A stretch of 64,000 nt of DNA from Niveibacterium umoris. Lineage in GTDB: Bacteria; Pseudomonadota; Gammaproteobacteria; Burkholderiales; Rhodocyclaceae. This document shows positions 16,703 through 25,590 of this stretch, piece by piece. Position 1 is the stretch's first letter. Every line of letters begins with the position of its first letter. The translations under genes were made by a program, and so were the position numbers. The stretch is from NCBI RefSeq assembly GCF_014197015.1, contig NZ_JACIET010000001.1, forward strand, positions 186,001 through 250,000, in the 5' to 3' direction. A model generated the notes under the pieces. That model had not been told where the DNA came from and did no database searches. It saw nothing but the letters and a program-made list of their open reading frames with translations.

Positions 16703-17824
16703 ATGAAAACAATGCAATGGCTGTGGCCCCTGCGGGTCGCGACGATGGGCGCGGTCATGGTGGCCGGGTGTGGGGGCGGAGCCGCGGGCACTGCGCCAGC
16801 GACCCCGGTGCCGGATATCGCGAGCTACCCGCCGGTGGCCAACAACGCTGCACCTGGCGCATCGGCGCGGGCGGTAGCGGCAGCCGCGTCGATCGGGCGC
16901 GGCGTGAACTTCGGCAACATGCTCGAAGCCCCGACCGAAGGCGCCTGGGGGATCAGCGTCACCGACGACTTCATCGACAAGGCCTGGGCGGCAGGTTTCC
17001 GCTCGGTACGCTTGCCGGTGCGCTGGAGCAACCACGCGAGTGCCGAAGCCCCGTACACGATCGACGCTGCCTTCATGGCGCGTGTCGAGTCGGTGGTGGA
17101 CAAGTTGCTCGCCAAGGGCTTCGTCGTCGTACTCAACATGCATCACTACCGCCAGCTCGACGGGGATGCGCTCGATTCGGGTGAACTCGCGGTGGCCAGC
17201 GCCGCGCTCGACGTGCGCTTCGTGATGCTGTGGGAGCAGATTGCGGCGCGTTTCCAGACTCGCAGCGAGCAATTACTGCTGGAGCTCTACAACGAGCCGC
17301 ACGGCCGGCTCAATGGCGAGCCTTGGAACGTGCTGGCGGCGCGGGCGCTTGGCGTGGTGCGCAAGTCCAACCCGCAGCGGGTGGTGGTGATCGGCCCGAC
17401 GCACTGGAACAACGCGAGCGATCTGGCGCAGTTGAAAATGCCGAACGACGCCAACCTGATCGCGACGGTGCACAACTACGAACCCTTCGACTTCACGCAT
17501 CAGGGTGCCGAGTGGATCAGCCCGCCCAAACCCACCGGCGTGACCTGTTGCAGCAGTGGGCAACTGTCGGCGATGACCTTGCCGCTGGATACCGCCAGCG
17601 CGTGGTCGGCGCGAACGCGTTACCCGGTCTTCGTCGGTGAGTTCGGCGCCTACAGCAAGGCCGACGAGGCCTCACGGATCCGCTTCAATCGCGCGATGCG
17701 GACGGCGATGGAGGCGCGCGGCATGAGCTGGACTTACTGGGAGTTCGCCTCGGGATTCGGCGTCTACGACCCGGTCGCGTTGAGCTTCAAGCAAGCCCTG
17801 CTCGATTCGCTGCTGGGGAGTTAG
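16703..17824 (+). CDS. glycoside hydrolase family 5 lipoprotein (endoglucanase-like)
   Basis: 373 residues from ATG 16703, with GAGG upstream. The N-terminus carries a lipoprotein signal with lipobox VAGC (Cys23), followed by a Pro/Ala-rich linker. The GH5 barrel follows: RGVNFGNMLEAP, RLPVRW, NMHHY, the acid/base glutamate in YNEPHG (Glu198), HNYEPF and the nucleophile in VGEFGAYS (Glu313). Expected activity is retaining hydrolysis of beta-1,4-glucans or related polymers at the cell surface. It follows the MFS gene by 95 bases. Nothing appears truncated. Confidence 0.9.
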   Translation: MKTMQWLWPLRVATMGAVMVAGCGGGAAGTAPATPVPDIASYPPVANNAAPGASARAVAAAASIGRGVNFGNMLEAPTEGAWGISVTDDFIDKAWAAGFRSVRLPVRWSNHASAEAPYTIDAAFMARVESVVDKLLAKGFVVVLNMHHYRQLDGDALDSGELAVASAALDVRFVMLWEQIAARFQTRSEQLLLELYNEPHGRLNGEPWNVLAARALGVVRKSNPQRVVVIGPTHWNNASDLAQLKMPNDANLIATVHNYEPFDFTHQGAEWISPPKPTGVTCCSSGQLSAMTLPLDTASAWSARTRYPVFVGEFGAYSKADEASRIRFNRAMRTAMEARGMSWTYWEFASGFGVYDPVALSFKQALLDSLLGS

Positions 17825-17832
17825 TCCCGACA

Positions 17833-17868
17833 GGGGGGGCCGGGGGGCGGGGAGGGGGTCGGTATAAT
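17833..17868 (+). promoter_or_regulatory. recQ promoter with G-quadruplex-forming tract
   Basis: Four G runs of 7, 6, 4 and 5 bases (17833-17839, 17842-17847, 17849-17852, 17854-17858) are separated by loops of only 1-2 bases. A perfect -10 box TATAAT (17863-17868) follows four bases later. No -35 box is visible where the G tract lies. The ATG is seven bases after the -10, so the mRNA may be leaderless. Confidence 0.6.
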
Positions 17869-17875
17869 CAGGGCG

Positions 17876-19702
17876 ATGAATTCGACCCCAGTCGCCAGCG
17901 CTCCGCCGGCCCTCGACACCCTGCGCCATGTCTTCGGCTACCCGGCTTTCCGCGGGCAGCAGCAGGCGATTGTCGAGCATGTCGCGGGCGGCGGCGACGC
18001 GCTGGTGCTGATGCCGACCGGCGGCGGCAAGTCGCTGTGCTACCAGATCCCCTCGCTGTTGCGCGACGGCTGCGGCATCGTTGTGTCGCCGCTGATCGCG
18101 CTGATGCAGGATCAGGTCAGCGCGCTCAAGCTGCTCGGCGTGCGGGCTGCCTTCCTCAATTCCTCGCTGCCGCTCGAACATGCCTCGGTGATCGAGCGCG
18201 AACTGCTCGAAGGCGAGCTGGACATGCTCTACGTCGCGCCCGAAAGGCTGATGACGCCGCGCTTCCAGCAACTGCTCGGTCAGGCGCGGATCGCGCTGTT
18301 CGCGATCGACGAAGCGCACTGTGTGTCGCAATGGGGCCACGACTTCCGCCCCGAATACATCCAGCTCTCGGTGCTGCACGAGCGCTTTCCGGACATCCCG
18401 CGCGTCGCGCTGACGGCCACTGCAGACAATGCTACCCGCGCCGAGATCATCGAACGCCTGCAGCTGCAGCACGCCGAGGTCTTCCTCTCCAGTTTCGATC
18501 GGCCGAACATCCGTTACACGGTGGTGGAGAAGGACAACCCGCGCAAGCAGTTGCTGCGCTTCATCCGCAGCACGCACGACGGCGATTCCGGCATCGTATA
18601 TTGCCTGTCGCGCAAGAAGGTCGAAGAGACCGCGAAGTGGCTGCGCAGCGAAGGGCTCAACGCGTATCCGTATCACGCAGGGCTGGATGCGGAAACGCGT
18701 GCGACGCACCAGCACAAGTTCATCCGTGGCGAGGGCGTGATCATGGTGGCGACCGTGGCCTTCGGCATGGGCATCGACAAGCCGGACGTGCGCTTCGTTG
18801 CCCACCTCGATTTGCCCAAGTCGCTCGAGGCCTACTACCAGGAGACCGGCCGCGCGGGGCGCGACAGCCTGCCGAGCAATGCATGGATGGCCTACGGGCT
18901 GCAGGATCTGGTGCTGCAACGCGAGATGATCGAGCAGTCGCAGGCGCCGGATGAAGTGAAGCGGGTCGAGCGGCAGAAGCTCGATGCGCTGCTCGGCTAC
19001 TGCGAGGCGCCGGCCTGTCGTCGCGAGGTGCTGCTGCGCTACTTCGGCGAAGAATCCACCCCCTGCGGCAACTGCGACATGTGCCTGAACCCGCCGCAAA
19101 CCTGGGACGCCAGCGTCGCCGCGCAGCAGGCGCTCTCCACCATCTACCGAAGCGGACAGCGTTATGGCGCCGCCCACCTCATCGATATCCTGCAAGGGCG
19201 TGAAACCCCGAAGGTGATCGAACGCGGGCATCAGCACCTGAGCACCTTCGGCATCGGTAAGACGGTGAGCGATGTGCAGTGGAGCTCGCTCTTGCGCCAG
19301 ATGGTCGCGCAGGGCCTGATCGGCGTGAACGAGCACGGCGGCCTGCTGCTGCTCGAACCTTGCCGGCCGATCTTGCGGGGCGAGGCGAGCTTCATGGCGC
19401 GCAAGGTGCGCGAGGCGACACCCGGTGGCGCCACCAGCGTGCGTCGCGAGATCGAGTTCGCGAGTGACGAAGCGCGCACCCTGTGGGCGGCGCTGCGCCA
19501 GTGCCGGCGCCAACTCGCCGAAGAGAACAACGTCCCCGCCTACATTGTCTTTGGCGATGCCACACTCAAACAGATGCTCGAACGCCGCCCCGCGTCGCTG
19601 GCCGAGATGGCTGAGCTTTCCGGCGTCGGCGACAAGAAACTTGAACGTTACGGCGCCGAGTTCCTTGCTGTGATTCGCGCGCACGAGGTCGAATCATCGT
19701 GA
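17876..19702 (+). CDS. recQ: ATP-dependent DNA helicase RecQ
   Basis: 608 residues, full length. SF2 helicase motifs: [12 protein letters not shown] (Walker A), [17 protein letters not shown] (DEAH and the RecQ aromatic loop), [11 protein letters not shown], and the motif VI region [12 protein letters not shown]. The zinc-binding RQC domain shows Cys residues in CEAPACRRE and CGNCDMC, followed by a winged helix and a C-terminal HRDC domain ([12 protein letters not shown]). It unwinds forks, recombination intermediates and, in many homologues, G-quadruplexes. The stop overlaps the next GTG start by four bases. Confidence 0.97.
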   Translation: MNSTPVASAPPALDTLRHVFGYPAFRGQQQAIVEHVAGGGDALVLMPTGGGKSLCYQIPSLLRDGCGIVVSPLIALMQDQVSALKLLGVRAAFLNSSLPLEHASVIERELLEGELDMLYVAPERLMTPRFQQLLGQARIALFAIDEAHCVSQWGHDFRPEYIQLSVLHERFPDIPRVALTATADNATRAEIIERLQLQHAEVFLSSFDRPNIRYTVVEKDNPRKQLLRFIRSTHDGDSGIVYCLSRKKVEETAKWLRSEGLNAYPYHAGLDAETRATHQHKFIRGEGVIMVATVAFGMGIDKPDVRFVAHLDLPKSLEAYYQETGRAGRDSLPSNAWMAYGLQDLVLQREMIEQSQAPDEVKRVERQKLDALLGYCEAPACRREVLLRYFGEESTPCGNCDMCLNPPQTWDASVAAQQALSTIYRSGQRYGAAHLIDILQGRETPKVIERGHQHLSTFGIGKTVSDVQWSSLLRQMVAQGLIGVNEHGGLLLLEPCRPILRGEASFMARKVREATPGGATSVRREIEFASDEARTLWAALRQCRRQLAEENNVPAYIVFGDATLKQMLERRPASLAEMAELSGVGDKKLERYGAEFLAVIRAHEVESS

Positions 19703-20283
19703 CGGTGGAAACCGTGGACCCCGCTCCTGCTTTTCCGTCACTCACGACGCCACGTTTGCGTTTGCGCGAACTGACTCCCGATGACACACCGGAGGTCTTC
19801 GAGATTCATTCGGACGCGGAGGGTATGCGATGGTTCGGCAGTGATCTGCTTACCCGGTCGGAACAGGCGCTTGGTTTGATTGAAACCTTTGCTGCCTGGC
19901 GAAAGATGCCGAATCCAGGCACGCGGTGGGGTATCGAACGAAAGGAGAATGGCCATCTGATTGGAACCTGCGGGCTGTTCAAATGGAATCGTGCCTGGCG
20001 CAGTTGCACGATCGGCTACGAACTTGCGCGCAGTGCATGGGGCGTCGGCTACATGCGCGAGGCGCTGGTCGCGATGCTGCAATGGGGCTTCGACAACATG
20101 GCACTGAACCGAGTCGAAGCCTTGATTCATCCTGAAAATCAGCGCTCGCGCCGGACTGTGGCGCGACTCGGTTTCGCCTTTGAAGGCCGGATGCGCGAAG
20201 CAGGTTTCTGGAACGGCGAGACACAGGATCTTGAACTTCACGCCTTGCTCATGCGTGACTGGCCGCCTGGGCGGTTGGGCTAA
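19699..20283 (+). CDS. GNAT family N-acetyltransferase (RimJ/RimL-like)
   Basis: 194 residues from GTG 19699 in a GTGA overlap with the recQ stop. The RimJ/RimL-type start [13 protein letters not shown] is followed by GTCGLFKWN, the acetyl-CoA loop region [18 protein letters not shown], and [17 protein letters not shown]. It probably acetylates the N-terminal amine of a ribosomal or other protein; the target is unknown. Co-expression with recQ is suggested by the overlap. Confidence 0.88.
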   Translation: MTVETVDPAPAFPSLTTPRLRLRELTPDDTPEVFEIHSDAEGMRWFGSDLLTRSEQALGLIETFAAWRKMPNPGTRWGIERKENGHLIGTCGLFKWNRAWRSCTIGYELARSAWGVGYMREALVAMLQWGFDNMALNRVEALIHPENQRSRRTVARLGFAFEGRMREAGFWNGETQDLELHALLMRDWPPGRLG

Positions 20284-20299
20284 GGAAACGAGGGCAAAA

Positions 20300-20776
20300 A
20301 TGGAATGGCTGTGGATTCTGGCGATCGGGCTAATGGTGATCGGCCTTGCGGGCATCGTGCTGCCAGTGTTGCCAGGCACGCCTCTGCTGTTCGGCGGCAT
20401 GCTGCTGGGGGCCTGGATCGATCACTTCGAGAAGGTGGGCGTGATCGCGGTGGTGGTGCTGGGTGTGCTGGCGGCACTCGCGTGGGCGATTGATTTCGTC
20501 GCCGGCATCCTTGGCACGAAGCTGGTCGGCGCGAGCGGCTATGCGATGGCGGGGGCCGGCATCGGCGGCGTGATCGGGCTGTTCGGCGGCATTCCGGGGC
20601 TGATCTTCGGGCCGGTGATCGGTGCGGCGGCGGGCGAACTCTATGCCCGTCGCAATGCGGGGCAGGCCGCGCGGGCGGGGGTTGCCGCGGGCCTGGGCTT
20701 CGTGCTGGCGATGGCGGCCAAGTTGGGTATCTCGGTTGCAATGCTTGCAGTATTCGTTTTTGCCTACTTCGTCTGA
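20300..20776 (+). CDS. DUF456 family membrane protein
   Basis: 158 residues from ATG 20300 with a purine-rich AGGAAACGAGGG site upstream. Typical DUF456 features are GLAGIVLPVLPGTPLLFGG and a Gly-rich helix pair (GAGIGGVIGLFGGIPGLIFG), with about four membrane helices. The function of the family is not established. It lies 17 bases downstream of the acetyltransferase, probably in the recQ transcript. Confidence 0.88.
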   Translation: MEWLWILAIGLMVIGLAGIVLPVLPGTPLLFGGMLLGAWIDHFEKVGVIAVVVLGVLAALAWAIDFVAGILGTKLVGASGYAMAGAGIGGVIGLFGGIPGLIFGPVIGAAAGELYARRNAGQAARAGVAAGLGFVLAMAAKLGISVAMLAVFVFAYFV

Positions 20777-20847
20777 GACGGCCGCCCCGGCTATGATGAG
20801 GAAACACCCGTGACGTTCTAGCTCCGCTTCTGGCAGGAGGCCGTGCC

Positions 20848-22254
20848 ATGCAACGCAACAGCCCGCCCGCTCATGCACAGCACCATGCGCGTTTGCACGA
20901 AGATGCGCTGGGTATCGAGGAGTCGGTCGTGATGGGGGTGGCCGGCACCGCGCCGGCATTCAGCGTAGCGGCCACGACGGCGACGCTGGTGGCGGCGGTC
21001 GGCATCCTTTCGGCGGGTAGCCTGCTGTATTGCGGCTTGATCATGTTCGGCGTGACCTTCGCCTTCATGCATCTGAACCGCGTCATCACGAATGCGGGCG
21101 CGTCTTACGCCTGGGTGGGCGAGGTCTTCGGGCCGCTGTTCGGTTTCATCGCGGGCTGGTCGCTGCTGGTGGCGTCCGCGGTGTTCATGGTGTCGGGCAC
21201 GATACCGGCAGCGACCGCGACGCTGATCCTGATCAGCCCGGAGCACGCGGCCAATCCGACCACTGTTTCTTTCGTTGCGGCCGGCTGGTTGCTGGCGGTG
21301 AGCAGTGTCATCGTCAAGGGCATCAAGCCGACCAGCTACACGCAGATCGTCATGACCGCCATCGAGGTGGGCGTGCTGGTCATCGTGATCGTCGCCTCGG
21401 TGTGGCAATACGCGGCGCATCCGGCCCATCCGTTTTCATGGAAGTGGCTGTCGATTGCCGAGTTCACGCCCTCGCTTTTTGCCACCGGGGCGTTGACGGC
21501 GCTGTTCTTCTTCTGGGGTTGGGATGTCACGCTCAACCTCAACGAGGAAACACGCGACGCGGCGCATGCACCCGGTCGCGGTGCGGTCGTGGCGATGGTC
21601 ATCGTGCTGCTGCTGTTCATCAGCTTCGCGATCGCGGCGCTGCTGGTGTTGAGTGACGAAGAGATCGCACAGTCGAGCACCAACGTCGTGTTCGCGCTGG
21701 CCGAAAAGCTCCTGCCGCGGCCCTGGAGCTACCTTGCAGTGGTGGCGGTGATGCTCAGCTCAGTCGGCACGCTGGAAACCTCGATCCTGCAATTCACGCG
21801 GACCATGTATGCCAAGGGGCGCGACGGCGCGCTGCACCCGCGTTACGCCGTGCTGCACAAGAGCTGGCGCACGCCCTGGGTGGCGACCAGCGTGATCGTG
21901 GTGCTCGGGCTGCTGTTGCTGTTCCTCTCGTCCTACTTCCCGACGGTGAACGACATCATCAAGGACTCGGTCAACGCGATCGGCTTCCAGGTCGCTTGCT
22001 ACTACAGCCTGGCCGGACTGGCGTGCGTGTGGCACTTCCGCAAGACGGCGCTGCGTTCGGCGGACAACTTCGTCTTCCTGTTTCTCTGGCCGGGGCTCAG
22101 CGCCGCGTTCCTGATCTTCATTGCGCTCTACAGCGTGCCGACCTTCGATCTGGCGACCAACATCGTCGGTATCGGGGGGATCGCGCTCGGCGTCATCCCG
22201 TGGGCGCTGAATCGCCGTCGTGCTCGCGTCGCTGTGCGGCCGCGCCAGAAGTGA
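20848..22254 (+). CDS. APC family amino acid permease
   Basis: 468 residues with about 12 membrane helices. The N-terminal GIEESVVMGVAGTAPAFS and NAGASYAWVGEVFGP are typical of amino acid/polyamine/organocation permeases. A central FFFWGWDVTLNLNEE precedes the helix 6-8 region and is characteristic of the family. Substrate unknown. Its 3' end overlaps the convergent sensor-kinase gene by 62 bases. Confidence 0.88.
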   Translation: MQRNSPPAHAQHHARLHEDALGIEESVVMGVAGTAPAFSVAATTATLVAAVGILSAGSLLYCGLIMFGVTFAFMHLNRVITNAGASYAWVGEVFGPLFGFIAGWSLLVASAVFMVSGTIPAATATLILISPEHAANPTTVSFVAAGWLLAVSSVIVKGIKPTSYTQIVMTAIEVGVLVIVIVASVWQYAAHPAHPFSWKWLSIAEFTPSLFATGALTALFFFWGWDVTLNLNEETRDAAHAPGRGAVVAMVIVLLLFISFAIAALLVLSDEEIAQSSTNVVFALAEKLLPRPWSYLAVVAVMLSSVGTLETSILQFTRTMYAKGRDGALHPRYAVLHKSWRTPWVATSVIVVLGLLLLFLSSYFPTVNDIIKDSVNAIGFQVACYYSLAGLACVWHFRKTALRSADNFVFLFLWPGLSAAFLIFIALYSVPTFDLATNIVGIGGIALGVIPWALNRRRARVAVRPRQK

Positions 22255-24229
22255 GGTGCTCGCGCGGCTCGTTGTTGTCGGTCGCGGAGAGTGTTGGAAC
22301 GTCCGCATCCACCGCGTTGTCCTCTTGCCCGGTTGTGCGCGGGATGAGGCGCGGACAGCGGATCGTGAATTGCGTGCCGTACCCGGGTGCGCTCTGGACG
22401 CTGATCGTGCCCTTGAGCACATTGGTGACCAGGCTGTGCACGATGCTCAGGCCAAGCCCGGTGCCGCCCTTGCCCATGCGGGTGGTGAAGAAGGGGTCAA
22501 AGATCCTAGGCTGTACCTCGGCAGACATGCCGCGCCCGTCGTCCGCTATGCTCAGTTCCACCGTGTCGTCGCGCAGCGCACCCGTGATACGGATGCTGCC
22601 GGATCCGTTTTCGTCGTAGGCATGCGTGAGAGCGTTGCCGACCAGGTTGGTGATGATCTGGGCAATCGCGCCCGGGATGCTGTCCATGACGATGGGGGAT
22701 GCGACCGTGCAATCGACGGTGATCGGGCGGTGTTTGAACGAGGGGCGCAGCGATACGAGGATTTCGTTGAGCAGGCCGCCCAGCTCGAATTCTCGCCGCC
22801 GGTCGCTGGTCTGATCCGCGGCCACCTGTTTGAAGCTCTGGATGAGTTCGGCGGCACGCAACAGGTTGCGCTGTGTGATCTGCTCGGTCTCGGTGAGATC
22901 TGCCAGCAGCGCATTGAACTGGCGCTTGGTCAGCGACTCGTTCGATTTCTGACTCAGTTCGACGACGCGACGGTGGAGCGTCGACGAGGCCAGCAGCGCG
23001 TTGCCGATCGGCGTGTTCAGCTCATGGGCGATGCCGGCGACCATGTTGCCCAGGGCGACCATCTTCTCCGCCTGCACCAGCTCCTGCTGTGCCAGTGTGA
23101 GCGTGGCGAGCGCCTGCGACAGTTCGTCGTTGGTACGCGAGAGTTCGGCGGTGCGTTGCGAAACGCGTGCCTCAAGGGTTTCGTTCGCGCGCACCAGCGC
23201 GGCTTCGCGCTGCGAAAGCGTGTTCGCCATGTTGCGCAAATCGCGCGAGAGCATGTCGACTTCCGCAATGCCGCTGTGCGGCCACTCGCTGCCCGGTCGG
23301 CCATCGGCGATCTGGTGGGCGCCCTCGGTCAGCCTTAGCAGCGGCCGCGCGAAGCGGCCGGCGGCATAGGTGCCCAGCGCCAAGGCGAGCAGCGCCGAAC
23401 CGCCGAGCGCGACCGCAATGACAAGGATCGTGCGCTGGTAGATCGGATTGGTGGCGCCGGATGGCACCGCGATGATGTAGCGCCAGCTCAGGCGCGCCGA
23501 CGACGCCGCCGCAAAGGCGTACTTTCCGCGGCCTTCGAAGTCGGCCTCGGTGAACGCCACGCCGCCGAGCAGGGCGCGGATGGCCGGCACGGTGCCGTAG
23601 TTGCTCATGCGTTCGCCGAAGAAGGCGGAGTTGCTGGAGATCCAGTCGCCGCGACCGTCGACCACCAGCAGGTCCTGCGAAACCGAGCGGGTGGATTCCG
23701 TGAGCGCGCGGTGGACGCGCTCGGGCGCGATTTCTGCGATCAGCACTTCACCGTCGATCCGGGTCATCGCGGCGATCACGATGTTGCCAGTGACGATAGA
23801 GAGCAGGCGGTCGCTCCAGACGAAGTCGGCGTCACGCAGCGTGGCCGGCATGGTCTGCGCATTCAGGTAGTTGATTTCGCCGGCTTTCTGCGTGTTCGGG
23901 TCGCGGGCGAAGGCGGTGACCTTGCCCTGCGCGCCGACGGTATATACCGCAAGGTACTGGCCGGAGCCGGCCATGATCGCGTCGAGCAGCGCCTGGCGCG
24001 GGAGTCGGTCGGACTTGCCCGCCGCGACGGCAGTGCGCAGCGGGGCTTCGAAGGCCGCAAGCGCATGGTCGACCGAAATCGCCGCTGCCTGGGCCGATTC
24101 GACGGCGCGTTGGCGCTGCTCGCGCTCGATCTCGGGCAGGCGCAGTGTCAACAACAGCAGCGCCACGAAGGCGGTGATGGCCGTGGTGCTGCCGAGCAGG
24201 ACGAGGACGAGTGCGGTGCGGAGTTTCAC
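22193..24229 (-). CDS. sensor histidine kinase with periplasmic sensor domain
   Basis: 678 residues from GTG 24229. TM1 (~5-27), a periplasmic Cache-like domain (~30-250), TM2 (~270-290), then a HAMP region, a coiled-coil linker and a kinase core. The H box is GIAHELNTPIG with His402. N box: TNLVGNALTHAY. G boxes: DDGRGM and GKGGTGLGLSIV. About 50 polar C-terminal residues follow the catalytic domain and are encoded in the overlap with the permease gene. No response regulator is adjacent. The upstream lipoprotein solute-binding gene (18-base gap) suggests a binding protein that presents ligand to the kinase; that link is inference. Confidence 0.88.
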   Translation of the reverse strand: MKLRTALVLVLLGSTTAITAFVALLLLTLRLPEIEREQRQRAVESAQAAAISVDHALAAFEAPLRTAVAAGKSDRLPRQALLDAIMAGSGQYLAVYTVGAQGKVTAFARDPNTQKAGEINYLNAQTMPATLRDADFVWSDRLLSIVTGNIVIAAMTRIDGEVLIAEIAPERVHRALTESTRSVSQDLLVVDGRGDWISSNSAFFGERMSNYGTVPAIRALLGGVAFTEADFEGRGKYAFAAASSARLSWRYIIAVPSGATNPIYQRTILVIAVALGGSALLALALGTYAAGRFARPLLRLTEGAHQIADGRPGSEWPHSGIAEVDMLSRDLRNMANTLSQREAALVRANETLEARVSQRTAELSRTNDELSQALATLTLAQQELVQAEKMVALGNMVAGIAHELNTPIGNALLASSTLHRRVVELSQKSNESLTKRQFNALLADLTETEQITQRNLLRAAELIQSFKQVAADQTSDRRREFELGGLLNEILVSLRPSFKHRPITVDCTVASPIVMDSIPGAIAQIITNLVGNALTHAYDENGSGSIRITGALRDDTVELSIADDGRGMSAEVQPRIFDPFFTTRMGKGGTGLGLSIVHSLVTNVLKGTISVQSAPGYGTQFTIRCPRLIPRTTGQEDNAVDADVPTLSATDNNEPREHLTSGAAAQRREHDGDSAPTG

Positions 24230-24247
24230 GTGTCGGGCAGCGGCCGT

Positions 24248-25399
24248 TCAGCGGATCACCTTGAACTGGCCGTTCTCAACGCGCACGATCACCGCCTTGC
24301 GGTGCGCATCGCCGAAGCGGTCGAAGCGGATCTCGCCCTGCACGCCAGCGAAACGCGCCACGCGAACGATCGCCGCCTTGAGCGATTCGCCGGATTCGCG
24401 ATGCGCGAGGCCTTCGAGGGTCACGCGCGTCGCGTCGTAGCTGGCGATCGCTTCGAAGCCGGGTTTTGTCTTGAAGCGCTGCTCGTAGGCGGCGACGAAC
24501 GCGGCATAACGCGGCGACGGGTCGTCGCGGTCAAAGGTCTGCGTGGCGACAAGGCCTTCGACCGCTGCACCGCCCAGCTGTATCACCCGTTCTTCGGCGG
24601 TGTCGCCAAGCAGGCGGACTTTCTCGTTGCGGCTGCGGACGACCTGGCTGATGCGTGCGGTATCGACCGGGTTTGAAATCATCAGGATCGCCTCGGGCGA
24701 GGCGGCCAGCAGACGCTCGGAGGTGGAGGTGGCGTCCTTCGCGTCGAGCGGGGTGATCAGCACGACCTTGCCGCCGAGGTCTTCGAATGCCTTGCGAAAG
24801 GCATTGGCAAGGCTCTCGGAATAGGAGCGGTTGGCTTCCTCGAAAGCGATTGCGAGCGTGCGTACGCCGAGCGTCTGCCAGGCATAGCCCGCCAGTTGCA
24901 GCGCGTACTCGGGATCGGACGAGAGGATGCGGAAGAGCGGGTCGTCTTTGCCTTCCAGCTCGGAGCTGGTGGCGGTAGGGCTGATCAGCGGAACGTCGGT
25001 GCCGGTGAGCACCGGGATCACCGCCTTGGCCATCGCGCTGGTCATCGGGCCCACGACCGCACGTACCTGCTGGGCGAGCAATTCGCGCGTGGCGTCCGCC
25101 GCCTTGGCATCGTTGTGCTGGTCATCGCGAATGACGGCTTCGATACGGCGCCCATCGACGCCGCCGGCAGCGTTGATTTCCTCGAGCGCGAGCAGGAATC
25201 CGTTGCGTCCGCCTTCACCCAGGTAGGCGTACTTGCCGGTGAGGCTGCCGAGAAAGCCGATGCGGTACGGCGATCGATCGCCACATCCGGCCATCAGCAA
25301 GGCTGCGCCAAGCAGGGTGCTTGCGGCGACGGCGGCAAGTCTGCGTGCGCGCTTGAGGGGGAATACCGATGCCGTGTCGCCGCGTTCGATCCAGCCCAT
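24248..25399 (-). CDS. lipoprotein solute-binding protein, branched-chain amino acid type (Peripla_BP_6)
   Basis: 383 residues. The signal sequence ends in lipobox LMAGC (Cys39), so it is a lipoprotein. The mature part is a type I periplasmic binding fold: IGFLGSLTGKYAYLGEGG, GGVDGRRIEAV, VVGPMTSAMAKAV, PLISPTATSSEL, and IASYDATRVTLEGLA. Relatives bind amino acids or amides for LivFGHM-type ABC transporters, but no permease or ATPase gene is nearby. It precedes the sensor kinase by 18 bases. Confidence 0.88.
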   Translation of the reverse strand: MGWIERGDTASVFPLKRARRLAAVAASTLLGAALLMAGCGDRSPYRIGFLGSLTGKYAYLGEGGRNGFLLALEEINAAGGVDGRRIEAVIRDDQHNDAKAADATRELLAQQVRAVVGPMTSAMAKAVIPVLTGTDVPLISPTATSSELEGKDDPLFRILSSDPEYALQLAGYAWQTLGVRTLAIAFEEANRSYSESLANAFRKAFEDLGGKVVLITPLDAKDATSTSERLLAASPEAILMISNPVDTARISQVVRSRNEKVRLLGDTAEERVIQLGGAAVEGLVATQTFDRDDPSPRYAAFVAAYEQRFKTKPGFEAIASYDATRVTLEGLAHRESGESLKAAIVRVARFAGVQGEIRFDRFGDAHRKAVIVRVENGQFKVIR

Positions 25400-25590
25400 G
25401 GTGCGTAATCCTCGAGGTGAGCCTGCGCAAGGGGCGTCTGCCGGCCTTGACCGGGAATGGGGTAGCAGCCCGCAGACACGCGCGCAAATTCAAAGCCTGG
25501 CCGCTACGTGTTTCAAGCGGACGAGGCTGCAGTGGACTTTTACGGATCTGCGCGGCCGAGCTTGAACCCAGCCGGCAGTAAGTCGTTGCG

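Noticed and set aside
15365-17824. A single open frame of 819 codons
   Set aside because: Only the part from ATG 16703 codes a real protein (the GH5 lipoprotein). The first part is the out-of-frame shadow of the MFS gene.
17672-19684. 670-codon frame on the minus strand
   Set aside because: Antisense to recQ, which has all helicase motifs; composition is that of a shadow frame.
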